From Christensenella sp. UBA4379 (GTDB taxonomy: Bacteria > Bacillota > Clostridia > Christensenellales > Aristaeellaceae), in the NCBI GenBank assembly GCA_002391225.1, contig DGRV01000035.1, forward strand, positions 10,117-61,312: a stretch of 51,196 nt of DNA, written 5' to 3'. Of the stretch, positions 33,505-41,106 are shown one piece after another. The notes under the pieces are model-generated. The model did not search any database, had not been told where the DNA came from, and saw only the letters and a program-made list of their open reading frames with translations. Every line of letters begins with the position of its first letter. Positions within the stretch are counted from its first letter, which is position 1. Made by a program: the position numbers and the translations under genes.

Positions 33505-34029
33505 ATGACCCTGGGCGAAATGACCATGCCGGCGAATTTCCGCTACAGAGAGGTATTTTCCCTGGGGCGGCCCCGGCACCGGCAGGGAGATTCCTTTGCG
33601 CAGAGGCACCCGGCCATGGACCGCGGGAAGCGGGCCAAGATTTTCAGCCCCTTCGACGCCCTCCGGGGCTTCAGCGACGCCGTCGCCGCCAAGGACGTCC
33701 AGTACGTAAACCGGCCGGAGCTGACGGAGGAAGAGCAGCTGGAGATCAGCCGTAGGCTTTCCATCCTGCTGGACCTGACGAAAAACAGCCGTCTGGCCCG
33801 GGAAAACCGGCCGGAGATCCAGGTGAACTGCTTTGTCCCCTGCGCCGACCCCGAGCATTTTGCCTTCGGCTACCGCGGACAGTGCCGGACCGTTTCCGGC
33901 TTTTGCAAAAAAGTGGACGAGGTATTCAGGACCCTCACCGTCGGCGATACCGCCGTCCGTTTTGAGGACATCCTCTCCCTGGAGGCCGAGGGGATCTTTG
34001 AGGAAGACTGGGGGCTGGAATCCCCGTGA
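33505..34029 (+). CDS. YolD-like protein linked to the Y-family polymerase
   Basis: A 174-residue soluble protein. The segment QRHPAMDRGKRAKIFSPFDALRGF (37-60, quoted in part) matches the pattern of YolD-like proteins, which sit next to UvrX-type polymerases in Bacillus and may be UmuD-like accessories. The C-terminal part (about 100-174) has no family I can name. AGGAGG precedes the ATG, 28 bases after the polymerase stop, and its stop overlaps the next gene. Assignment rests on one motif and the context. Confidence 0.68.
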   Translation: MTLGEMTMPANFRYREVFSLGRPRHRQGDSFAQRHPAMDRGKRAKIFSPFDALRGFSDAVAAKDVQYVNRPELTEEEQLEISRRLSILLDLTKNSRLARENRPEIQVNCFVPCADPEHFAFGYRGQCRTVSGFCKKVDEVFRTLTVGDTAVRFEDILSLEAEGIFEEDWGLESP

Positions 34030-34517
34030 ACGACGCGCGCAGAAGCAGCCGCTGCTGCTTTACCGGCCACCGTCCGCAAAGCCTCCGGCGTTCGGAAGAC
34101 GACATCCGGGTGGACCTGGAAAACAGCATCCTGGCCGCCGTGCGGGAAGGATGCCGCACCTTCATCAGCGGCATGGCCTGCGGGGTGGACATCTGGGCGG
34201 CGGAAATCGTCGTCCGGATGAAGGAACAGTTTCCGGATCTGCACCTCCATCTGATCGCTGCCATCCCCTACGCCGGGTTTGACGAACGCTGGCCGGAGGA
34301 CTGGCGGGAGCGGTACCGCGCCCTGCTCGGGCTGGCGGAATACGTCAAGGTCGTGGAGCCCTTCTGCTCCCGGGCAGCCTATCAGAAGCGGAACGAGTGG
34401 ATGGTCAACCACAGTGCCCGCGTGATCGCCGTATACAACGGCCAGTCCGGCGGCACCCGCAACACCATACGGTATGCCAGAAAGCAGAACGTGCCGGTGA
34501 GCCTGCTGCCAGGGTAA
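34026..34517 (+). CDS. SLOG-family protein (DUF1273/YpsA-like)
   Basis: A 163-residue Rossmann-like protein. CCFTGHRPQSLRRSEDD (10-26) and FISGMACGVDIWAAE (46-60) are typical of the YpsA/DUF1273 group of the SLOG superfamily, thought to bind nucleotide-derived ligands. SGGTRNTIRYARK (about 142-154) is the third motif. It starts with GTG at 34026, overlapping the previous stop (GTGA), so it is coupled to the YolD-like gene. Its role in this damage-response cassette is unknown. Confidence 0.85.
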   Translation: MNDARRSSRCCFTGHRPQSLRRSEDDIRVDLENSILAAVREGCRTFISGMACGVDIWAAEIVVRMKEQFPDLHLHLIAAIPYAGFDERWPEDWRERYRALLGLAEYVKVVEPFCSRAAYQKRNEWMVNHSARVIAVYNGQSGGTRNTIRYARKQNVPVSLLPG

Positions 34518-34529
34518 AGCAGGGAGGAG

Positions 34530-34710
34530 GTAGGAGGGAGAAGGTAGGAAGTAGGAGGGAGCAGGTAGGAGGTATTTTGTTTAGAGTGGAGAGTGGAGAG
34601 TGGAGAGTGAAGAGTGGAGATTTGAGTTTGTCTGCGATTCATCAAAACCATATCTGATCTCCACTCTGCGAGCGTAGCGAGCGAAAACTCTTCACTCTCC
34701 ACTCTCTTTC
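34530..34710. repeat. Purine-rich heptamer repeats with inverted arms
   Basis: First come repeats of GTAGGAGGGAG (34530-34573), then five tandem heptamers GAGTGGA/GAGTGAA (34584-34618). The 18 bases at 34598-34615 are exactly complementary to 34687-34704, and 34611-34621 to 34657-34667, with GCGAGCGTAGCGAGCG between the two right-hand arms. The element can fold into a long hairpin. It lacks a coding frame of note and looks like a short non-autonomous repeat element. Confidence 0.8.
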
Positions 34711-34714
34711 ATCC

Positions 34715-34768
34715 CCAAAACAGCGCGGAGGGCCTGCTGTAAGCAGCAGACCCTCCGCGCTGTTTTGG
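34715..34768. terminator. Bidirectional terminator (18-bp stem)
   Basis: 34715-34732 is a perfect complement of 34751-34768 (CCAAAACAGCGCGGAGGG arm), with CTGCT/AGCAG inside. It lies between convergent genes. Confidence 0.9.
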
Positions 34769-34786
34769 GAGATAGAGATTGTTAGG

Positions 34787-35335
34787 TTATTTAGTGTTCG
34801 GTGTTCCAGGGCGGGTGGCGATCCAGAGGCTGGACAGGCCGTTGTAAATCAGGACGCCGCCCAGAACCCGCACCAGCAGCTTCATCGTGGTGAAGGGACG
34901 GACCAGCACATAGATGCCCAGGATCACGATCACCACCGCCAGCACCATGCTGACCTTCCACTTGTCAAAGCCGGTGCGCTTGGAAGCCAGGGCCTTGAGG
35001 AAGTAGAACGCGCCGTACAGGATGACCAGAATCCCGGCGATGGTCGGGAAAATGTTGATCAGGGATTCAGGCTTGATCAGCAGGAACAGGCCGCCGATGA
35101 CGGCAACCGCGCCGCCCGCGACATCCAGATAAGAAGAATTCGCCGTCCGGTTGCGATTCCAGGCGATGATCGCGTCCGCGCCGCCGATGATCAGGGCGAT
35201 GCCCGCCAGGCGAACGACGGTCTTGAGCGCAATTCCCGGGAACAGCAGGAGAATCACACCCAGCACGGTCAGCAGGATGGGCAGGCCGTTCGGCTTGTTC
35301 AGGAAAGCCTGCAGTTTTTCTTTCAATTCTGTCAT
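34787..35335 (-). CDS. DUF308 / HdeD-family membrane protein
   Basis: A 182-residue membrane protein with six hydrophobic segments arranged in pairs (about 18-35, 40-58, 71-88, 94-113, 128-146 and 150-172), the plan of the HdeD/DUF308 family. In enterobacteria HdeD is linked to acid resistance; in Firmicutes the role is unknown. The ATG at 35335 follows AGGAGGGG; longer in-frame starts upstream run across the promoter and are rejected. Confidence 0.87.
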   Translation of the reverse strand: MTELKEKLQAFLNKPNGLPILLTVLGVILLLFPGIALKTVVRLAGIALIIGGADAIIAWNRNRTANSSYLDVAGGAVAVIGGLFLLIKPESLINIFPTIAGILVILYGAFYFLKALASKRTGFDKWKVSMVLAVVIVILGIYVLVRPFTTMKLLVRVLGGVLIYNGLSSLWIATRPGTPNTK

Positions 35336-35401
35336 CAAAAAACCCCTCCTATAAAAACGAATCCGGCCGCCGGGAGCCGTCTTGTCCCGGGGTCCGGGGT
35401 G

Positions 35402-35410
35402 ATTATAGCA
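35402..35410 (-). promoter_or_regulatory. Promoter for the DUF308 gene (extended -10)
   Basis: Minus strand: TGC-TATAAT (35410-35402); no good -35 is seen. A GC-rich leader of about 60 bases follows. Confidence 0.6.
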
Positions 35411-35514
35411 CAAATCCTTCTTTTCCGCCAGTACCCGGCAACAAATGCGGAAAATGGACGCAACCGCTGGGCAAAGGGCCGCTGAAAAGCAATCAAAGAG
35501 AAGAAAAGCGTTCA

Positions 35515-35543
35515 TTGACAATCCCCCGCCGCCATGCTACAAT
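35515..35543 (+). promoter_or_regulatory. Promoter of the structured leader and 35713 gene
   Basis: Perfect TTGACA (35515-35520), 17-base spacer, TACAAT (35538-35543). Confidence 0.85.
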
Positions 35544-35549
35544 AAACAC

Positions 35550-35676
35550 CGTCAGCACAAGCTGATGAAAAGGCCCGCACAAGCGGGGCGCAACGTTTTT
35601 TTATTTTATTTATTTGGATTTTCCGGTATCAGCAAGGTGCCGATGACCTTTTAAAGAAGGTTGTCGCCCTTTTTTT
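35550..35676 (+). promoter_or_regulatory. Structured leader RNA with terminator (candidate riboswitch)
   Basis: In order: hairpin GTCAGC-ACAA-GCTGAT (35551-35566), GAAAAGG, hairpin CCCGC-ACAA-GCGGG (35574-35587), GCGCAACG, a T-rich stretch (35596-35615), GGTATCAGCAAGGTGCCGATG, and a terminator CGATGACCTT/AAGGTTGTCG (35641-35666) with seven T. The bases just before the terminator can therefore be shared by an aptamer and the terminator. Parts recall GEMM (c-di-GMP-type) RNAs (GACGCAAAG and AGC-GGGGTTACCGATG), but the match is incomplete. I do not assign a ligand. Confidence 0.55.
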
Positions 35677-35712
35677 GTGTCCGGACCAAAGAAAAATCAG
35701 GAGGAATTTCCG

Positions 35713-36579
35713 ATGAAAACCGTCAAAAACGCCCTGCCGCTCATGCTTGCCCTGTGCCTGCTCTTCTCCGTCCCGTTCAGCGCCTCCGCCGCCACCTTTA
35801 CCGACGCCCACGGAAACGTCGTCGAACTGGACGAATCCCTGGAAGCCTACACCTTTGTTTCCCTCCTTGGGGCGGAAGACGCCGCCCGCCGGGGAGAAAC
35901 CAACTTAGGCGACCTGTGGACGGACGCCCTGCGCTGGTTCGCGGCTTCCGGCGCGATCAACGAATATTTTGAGGAAGACGACGTCGCCGCCGGCAATACC
36001 GAAATCGCCGTGGACAGCGGTCACATCGTGGCCCTGTGGAACGGTGGCAACCTCCGTGCCAACGTTCCGGAGGGCAAATTCGGCGCTGAGCAGCTGGCCC
36101 AGGTCCTGCCCTACCCCAACAAGGTGGCCGTGGTCTATATGACCGGCGCTCAGCTGCTGGAAGCCCTGGAAGCCGCCTCCCAGGCCCTGCCCTACGGCGA
36201 AGAGACCGCCGACGCCTGCGCTTCCTTCATGCAGGTGTCCGGCCTCAAGTATACGGTGAACACCGCCGTTTCCTATGACCGCGGCGAGCCCTACAACGAC
36301 AAGTGGTTTAGAGCCGCCTCCCTGGGCCGGGTCTCCATCGACGAAGTAAACGGCGCACCCCTGGAGCCGGAAGCCCTGTACGCCGTCATTACCAGCAACG
36401 CCAACCTGAACGGCATGGATTCCTCCTATATTTTTAAGGAAGCCGCCGAGGAAAACGAAAAGAGCACCGTCACCACCGCCGTGGTACGGGACGTGATCTG
36501 GCAGTACATTTCCGGCGAGCTGGACGGCGTGATCGACGAAACCTACGCGCAGGCCCAGGGCCGGATCACCGTCCGCTGA
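35713..36579 (+). CDS. Exported 5'-nucleotidase C-terminal-domain protein
   Basis: A 288-residue exported protein. The signal peptide ends near residue 26 (FSASA-ATF). The mature part is the substrate-specificity domain of 5'-nucleotidase/UshA-type enzymes: NLGDLWTDALRWF, VALWNGGNLRANVPEG, LPYPNKVAVVYMTGAQLLEALE and FMQVSGLKYTVN occur in the right order. The N-terminal metallophosphatase domain is absent, so catalysis as a nucleotidase is unlikely unless a separate protein supplies it. The ATG follows AGGAGGA. Its leader carries a terminator and candidate riboswitch. Confidence 0.87.
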   Translation: MKTVKNALPLMLALCLLFSVPFSASAATFTDAHGNVVELDESLEAYTFVSLLGAEDAARRGETNLGDLWTDALRWFAASGAINEYFEEDDVAAGNTEIAVDSGHIVALWNGGNLRANVPEGKFGAEQLAQVLPYPNKVAVVYMTGAQLLEALEAASQALPYGEETADACASFMQVSGLKYTVNTAVSYDRGEPYNDKWFRAASLGRVSIDEVNGAPLEPEALYAVITSNANLNGMDSSYIFKEAAEENEKSTVTTAVVRDVIWQYISGELDGVIDETYAQAQGRITVR

Positions 36580-36670
36580 ACGTTCAAGACGTTTATTGCA
36601 ACTTATTTTTTCAGCAGCGGGCCGGCCTTCCGGCCTGCTGCTTCCGTGTTTTGATTTGGAGGCTCCACCA

Positions 36671-37624
36671 TTGCGTCCTCAGCTTGAAAGTGTTCTTCAT
36701 GAAGTGGAAAAGGTCATCGTCGGCAAGCGGGAGGCCATCAGCAAAATCCTGACAGCTCTGCTGGCGGACGGCCACGTCCTTTTGGATGACGTGCCCGGCG
36801 TGGGCAAGACCTCCCTGGCGGTCGCCCTGAGCCGGGCGGTCGGCTTTTCCTTCCAGCGCATCCAGTTTACCCCGGACGTCCTGCCCTCCGACCTGGTCGG
36901 CTTTTCCATGTACGACAAGTTAAGCGGGGACTTTGTATACCGCCCCGGGGCCATCAGCCGCGCCCATCTGGTGCTGGGGGACGAAATCAACCGCGCCTCC
37001 AGCAAAACCCAGTCCGCCCTGCTGGAAGCCATGGAAGAGCACCAGGTGACGGTGGACGGGAAGACCTATCCCCTGGAAACGCCCTTTCTGGTCATCGCGA
37101 CTGAAAACAGCGTAGGCACAGCGGGGACCCAGCCCCTTCCCTACGCTCAGATGGACCGTTTTCTGATTCGCCTGTCCCTGGGCTATCCCGATTACGAGGC
37201 GCAGATGGCCATGCTCAGAGACCGGCAGGACCAGGACCCCCAGGAAACCGTGGTCCGCGTCATGGACCGGGAGGAATGGATCGCCCGGCAGCGGGAAGCC
37301 CGAGCCGTGACCGTCAAGGATGCCATTTTAGACTACATCACCCGGCTGACCATGGCTTCCAGAGACCATGAAAAAACTGAGGTCGGCATCAGCCCCCGCG
37401 GGGCCCTCTGCCTGGGCAGGATGGCCAAGGCCTGGGCCTATTTGGAGGGCCGGGATTATGTCACCGGCGCGGACGTTCAGGCGGTGTTTGCCGACGTCTG
37501 CGCCCACCGCCTGCTGCTCAAAGAAAACGCCGGCGTCACTGTGCAGGAGGTCCTCTCTGACCTCATCCGGAAAACCGAAAACCCGGACCGCCGCGGCCTC
37601 TTTCCGGGGCTCAGAAAGAAATGA
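36671..37624 (+). CDS. MoxR-family AAA+ ATPase
   Basis: A 317-residue ATPase. Walker A is GVGKTS (43-48) and Walker B LVLGDEINR (100-108); SALLEAMEEHQVTVDG and ISPRGALCLGRMAKAWA are typical of MoxR. I place the start at TTG 36671 because GGAGG lies 8 bases before it; there is no ATG nearby in frame. MoxR proteins act as chaperones for vWA or DUF58 partners, and the next gene, overlapping by ATGA, is a DUF58 protein. Confidence 0.93.
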   Translation: MRPQLESVLHEVEKVIVGKREAISKILTALLADGHVLLDDVPGVGKTSLAVALSRAVGFSFQRIQFTPDVLPSDLVGFSMYDKLSGDFVYRPGAISRAHLVLGDEINRASSKTQSALLEAMEEHQVTVDGKTYPLETPFLVIATENSVGTAGTQPLPYAQMDRFLIRLSLGYPDYEAQMAMLRDRQDQDPQETVVRVMDREEWIARQREARAVTVKDAILDYITRLTMASRDHEKTEVGISPRGALCLGRMAKAWAYLEGRDYVTGADVQAVFADVCAHRLLLKENAGVTVQEVLSDLIRKTENPDRRGLFPGLRKK

Positions 37625-39126
37625 GGAGGCGCTTTTTCGGCGGAGCGGTCTGGCTTTTTTGTGCCGCCTGCCTGTACTTTTTTGAAAACAATACCGGCAC
37701 GAGGATCGTGCTCCTCGGCTCCCTGGCGGCCTTTCTGCTGCCGCCGGTGCGGGCCGCATTTTTCGGCGCGGATGCATTAAGGGACGAAGACCGGCCGACG
37801 CAGCGGACCGTCAGGACCTTTTCCCAAATGGAAGAAGAGGAGCCGGGCGACGTCCGCCTCTACCAGCCGGGCGACCCGGTCCGGCGAATTCACTGGAAGC
37901 TGTCCGCCAAGCGGGGCGAGCTGCTGATCCGGGAAAGCGAGGTCATCACAGACCCACGGGACGAAAAGCGGACCATTCCCTCCCCAGAGGCTGCCGGGAA
38001 GGACCGCTTCCGGACGCGGGCCATTTGGGTGTTGATTGTACTTGCCCTGATCTCTGTTGCTCTGCTCTTTCTTCTTCCCCAGGCCCACCTGGGGACGCAA
38101 GCCCTGTGCAACCGTCTGTTCGCCGCCAGCGAAGCGGTGAACGCCTACGCCTACCGGTATTATCCCGTCCCGGAGGGGCAGAGCGCCGCGCTTGCCTGCG
38201 TTCTGCTTTCCCTGTTTGCCGGAGCACTGACCGGCCTGATGATTCTCTCCGGCAGCCGCCTGCTCCCCCTGGTGCTGGTGGCGGCGTGTACGCTGTTTCA
38301 GGTCTATTTCGGGCTGGCGCTTCCCGTCCTGATCCTCGTTCCCCTGTACAGTTTTTTCGCCGTGCTTTTAATGCGGCGGCCGGTACCCCGGAGCGATCTC
38401 CTGGCCTTTGGCGTCCTGGTGCTCGTCCTTTCCCTGGTGACCGCCCTCCTGCTGCCCGGCGTGGATCCCGCAACGGAAAGAGCCTCCGAAGCGGTCCGGG
38501 ATCGACTGAGCGAGCTGTCCCAGTCCTTTACTGGGACGGTCACTGAGGCCCCGGAGGGAGAGACGGAGACCCGTCACATCCATCCCCGGTCCCTGGCGGA
38601 AGGGGATCAGGCGGCGCGGACTGAGCGGACGTTCCGTCTGGTCACCGTCCTGGAAAAACAGATTTCTCAGCCCCAGTGGGTAGACTTGCTGAAAATCCTC
38701 CTGCTGGCAATCCTTTCTTCCCTGCTGCTGATCCTGCCGTTTACGCCCTTCCTCCTTTTGAACGCACGGAGGAAAAAGGCCCGGGAAACAGAGAAACGCT
38801 TTCAGTCGGAAGATACGGCGGAGGCGGTCCGCGCGGTTTTCTCCCGGATCGTCCAGTGGCTGGACGCTACGGGGCGGGGCGGCGGGAACCGGCTTTACAG
38901 GTATTGGCCCCAGAACTTTTCCGATGATCTTCCCGAAGGGTACGCCGAACGATTTTCCCGCTGCGCGATGGATGTGGAGGAAGCCACCTATAGCAGCCAT
39001 CCCCTGCCGGAGGAAAAACGGGCTCGGGCCCTGGAGCTGCTGCGGGAAACGGAAAAGGCCCTGTGGAGCGCCGCGGACCTCAAACAGAAATTCCTTCTCA
39101 AATACTGGATGTGCTTATGCGAATGA
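37621..39126 (+). CDS. DUF58 segment fused to a multi-helix membrane protein
   Basis: A 501-residue membrane protein. Two hydrophobic segments open it, then the DUF58 core VRLYQPGDPVRRIHWKLSAK (about 78-97), which is short compared with normal DUF58 proteins of about 400 residues. The remainder has about five more membrane helices (about 138-158, 189-212, 214-235, 241-250, 259-280), an external loop with many T and E, another helix (about 355-378), and a cytoplasmic helical tail ending LLKYWMCLCE. In standard sets MoxR, DUF58 and a transglutaminase-like protein are separate; this looks like a compressed or fused version. Function: partner of the MoxR ATPase, by context. Confidence 0.8.
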   Translation: MRRRFFGGAVWLFCAACLYFFENNTGTRIVLLGSLAAFLLPPVRAAFFGADALRDEDRPTQRTVRTFSQMEEEEPGDVRLYQPGDPVRRIHWKLSAKRGELLIRESEVITDPRDEKRTIPSPEAAGKDRFRTRAIWVLIVLALISVALLFLLPQAHLGTQALCNRLFAASEAVNAYAYRYYPVPEGQSAALACVLLSLFAGALTGLMILSGSRLLPLVLVAACTLFQVYFGLALPVLILVPLYSFFAVLLMRRPVPRSDLLAFGVLVLVLSLVTALLLPGVDPATERASEAVRDRLSELSQSFTGTVTEAPEGETETRHIHPRSLAEGDQAARTERTFRLVTVLEKQISQPQWVDLLKILLLAILSSLLLILPFTPFLLLNARRKKARETEKRFQSEDTAEAVRAVFSRIVQWLDATGRGGGNRLYRYWPQNFSDDLPEGYAERFSRCAMDVEEATYSSHPLPEEKRARALELLRETEKALWSAADLKQKFLLKYWMCLCE

Positions 39127-40139
39127 AAAAGAAAAAGATCCTCTGTCTTTTCCTGCTGCTGGCCCTCTGCCCCGTCCTTGCCGGATGCCGGGTGCGGACT
39201 TCGGTCAGCGGAATCAAAGAGAGCGCTTCGGCCGCTCCAACGGAAGCGTCCCCCCTCCCCGGGGTTCATCCCGGCGAAGAAACCGAACCCACAGAACCCA
39301 GGGACGAACAGAAAAAGAACGAAGAAACGGGCGGTCAGACAAAGGAAAATCCGGAATCATCCCGAAATGAATATGATGAAAGCGCTCCCGCCCTGATCGT
39401 CCCGGAAACGGACCAGACGCTGGCCCGTCAGGGAGAAGGCGGCGGCGCTCCCCTCGCGGACGAAAGTGCCGAACACTCCGCCGATCAGGAGAGCGCCGAA
39501 GCAAAGGACACCGCCACCCTGACCGCCGCAGCGGAGGAAGCCGAGAAAATGGGCGTTTCAGAAGACGCCCGGGAAGCTGATTCCGCCCTGACCTATTTTA
39601 CCGTCCTGCTCCGGGACCGGCTGAACTCCCTGTTTGAGTGCAAGCGGCTCAACCTCTACTGGGAAGAGGCGGAGGACCATGTGACGGTGCACAAGACCTC
39701 TTTGGCGCACCGCCTGATTCTGGACGCCGGCGCGTACGACGTATCCGCCCGCCTGCTCCCGGAAAACCTCCGGGTGGACGACGGATGGATTGCCCGGAAA
39801 AACCCCCAGGTGATCGTCAAGATCGTACCTGTCACCGTCCTGGGTGCCGGGGCCGTTTCTGCTTCGGCGGCGCGGGGCGTATGCGCAGAGCTTCTCGCCC
39901 GGCCGGGCTGGTCAGCCATCGACGCGGTCCGAAGCGGCCGGGTGCTCCTGATCTCTGAGGAACTGCTCCAGTCGCCCCATCTGCAGACAGCCGCCGCGCT
40001 GATCATCGCCAAGACCGCCTACCCGGACCTGTTTTCCGACGTGGACCTGAAGCACGCTTTGGACATGCTGGGGCAGGAGGGACAAGGCATCATCCCCACA
40101 GGGATTTTCTATTATCAACCACAGGGAGGCATTGGATGA
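39123..40139 (+). CDS. Lipoprotein with long acidic linker and binding-protein-like domain
   Basis: A 338-residue lipoprotein. MKKKKILCLFLLLALCPVLA ends in the lipobox LAGC (Cys22). Residues 25-155 are low-complexity and rich in E, A, P and T. The C-terminal domain (about 165-338) looks like the second half of a metal/cobalamin-type periplasmic binding protein (RPGWSAIDAVRSGRVLLISE, then AALIIAKTAYPDLFSDVDLK). The first half of such a protein is missing, so it may not bind the usual ligand. The ATG overlaps the DUF58 stop (ATGA); another ATG two codons upstream is possible. It forms one unit with the MoxR and DUF58 genes. Confidence 0.75.
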   Translation: MKKKKILCLFLLLALCPVLAGCRVRTSVSGIKESASAAPTEASPLPGVHPGEETEPTEPRDEQKKNEETGGQTKENPESSRNEYDESAPALIVPETDQTLARQGEGGGAPLADESAEHSADQESAEAKDTATLTAAAEEAEKMGVSEDAREADSALTYFTVLLRDRLNSLFECKRLNLYWEEAEDHVTVHKTSLAHRLILDAGAYDVSARLLPENLRVDDGWIARKNPQVIVKIVPVTVLGAGAVSASAARGVCAELLARPGWSAIDAVRSGRVLLISEELLQSPHLQTAAALIIAKTAYPDLFSDVDLKHALDMLGQEGQGIIPTGIFYYQPQGGIG

Positions 40140-40558
40140 ACATCCTGGTCATCGACGGACAGGGCGGAAAGCTGGGCCGAAAGCTCTTAGAGAGCATCCA
40201 CAAGGCCTGCCCGGAGGCGGAGATTACCGCCGTGGGCACCAACAGCATTGCCACGCAGAACATGCTGAACAGCGGCTGCGCCGACCACCTGGCGACCGGC
40301 GAAAACGCCGTCATCGTCGCCTGCCGGACCGCGCAGATCATCGTGGGCCCCTTCGGCATCGCCACCGCCGACGCCATGCTGGGCGAGATTTCCCCGGCCA
40401 TGGCCAACGCGGTCGCTTCGAGCCCGGCCTACCGGGTGCTGATCCCCATGAACCTGTGCAGCACCTATATCGCCGGGGTCAGCGCGGGCTCCGCCGCCAT
40501 TCTGGAAGACGCGATGCGCCATATCCGCCAGCTGGTTTCGGGAGGGACGGACCAATGA
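40136..40558 (+). CDS. DUF3842 family protein
   Basis: A 140-residue cytoplasmic protein, MNILVIDGQGGKLGRKLLES..., matching the small DUF3842 family found in Clostridia. It has a Rossmann-like start (VIDGQGGKLG, 5-14) and IIVGPFGIATADAMLGEISP in the middle. The function is unknown. AGGGAGG precedes the ATG. It overlaps both neighbours by 4 bases, and the next gene is an ECF S component followed by larC, so a link to transport or cofactor metabolism is likely. Confidence 0.85.
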   Translation: MNILVIDGQGGKLGRKLLESIHKACPEAEITAVGTNSIATQNMLNSGCADHLATGENAVIVACRTAQIIVGPFGIATADAMLGEISPAMANAVASSPAYRVLIPMNLCSTYIAGVSAGSAAILEDAMRHIRQLVSGGTDQ

Positions 40559-41106
40559 ACTCCCTCAGAATCCGAAAGCTGATTTACGCGGCCCTGTACC
40601 TGGCCATCGCCATGGTGCTGCCCTTTCTCACCGGCCAGATCCCGCAGATCGGCGCCATGCTCAGCCCCATGCACATTCCGGTCTTATTGTGCGGCTTTAT
40701 GTGCGGCTGGCCCTGGGGACTGGCGGTAGGCTTCATCGCCCCGCTGCTCCGCTCGGTGCTCTTCGGGATGCCGGTCCTCTTCCCCGCCGCCGTCGCCATG
40801 GCCTTTGAGCTGGCGGTGTACGGGGTCATGTCCGGCCTGCTCTACCGCCTGCTTCCCAGGAAGCCCTGGGCCGTATACTTAGCTTTGATCATCGCCATGA
40901 TCGCCGGGCGCGTGGTCTGGGGGGCGGTCCGGCTGGTGCTGGCGGGGCTCTCGGGCACCAGCTTTACCTGGGCCCTGTTTATCGCCGGGGCCCTGACCAA
41001 CGCCGTTCCCGGCATCATTCTGCATCTCGTCCTGATTCCCGTCCTGGTCATCGCCATGGAGAGGGCGGGGCTTTCCCTCAACCGCCATGGAGGAAACAGC
41101 CAATGA
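40555..41106 (+). CDS. ECF transporter S component (substrate-binding membrane protein)
   Basis: A 183-residue membrane protein with about six helices. LIYAALYLAIAMVLPFLTG and LSPMHIPVLLCGFMCGWPWG are typical of energy-coupling-factor S components (PF12822 type), which capture vitamins or metals and use a shared EcfAAT module. No such module is in the window, so it is a group II system. The vitamin cannot be told from sequence. It does not show the N-terminal His pattern of NikM/CbiM. It is coupled to DUF3842 upstream and larC downstream by 4-base overlaps. Confidence 0.87.
   Translation: MNSLRIRKLIYAALYLAIAMVLPFLTGQIPQIGAMLSPMHIPVLLCGFMCGWPWGLAVGFIAPLLRSVLFGMPVLFPAAVAMAFELAVYGVMSGLLYRLLPRKPWAVYLALIIAMIAGRVVWGAVRLVLAGLSGTSFTWALFIAGALTNAVPGIILHLVLIPVLVIAMERAGLSLNRHGGNSQ

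Noticed and set aside
31470..33527. A 685-codon open frame on the minus strand
   Set aside because: It is opposite the repressor and polymerase genes, which have full catalytic motifs; the frame has shadow composition.
35550..35640. Calling the leader a c-di-GMP (GEMM) riboswitch
   Set aside because: Only fragments match (GCGCAAC for GACGCAAAG, and AGCAAGGTGCCGATG); the GGCAAACC part and the second hairpin are not convincing, so no ligand was assigned.
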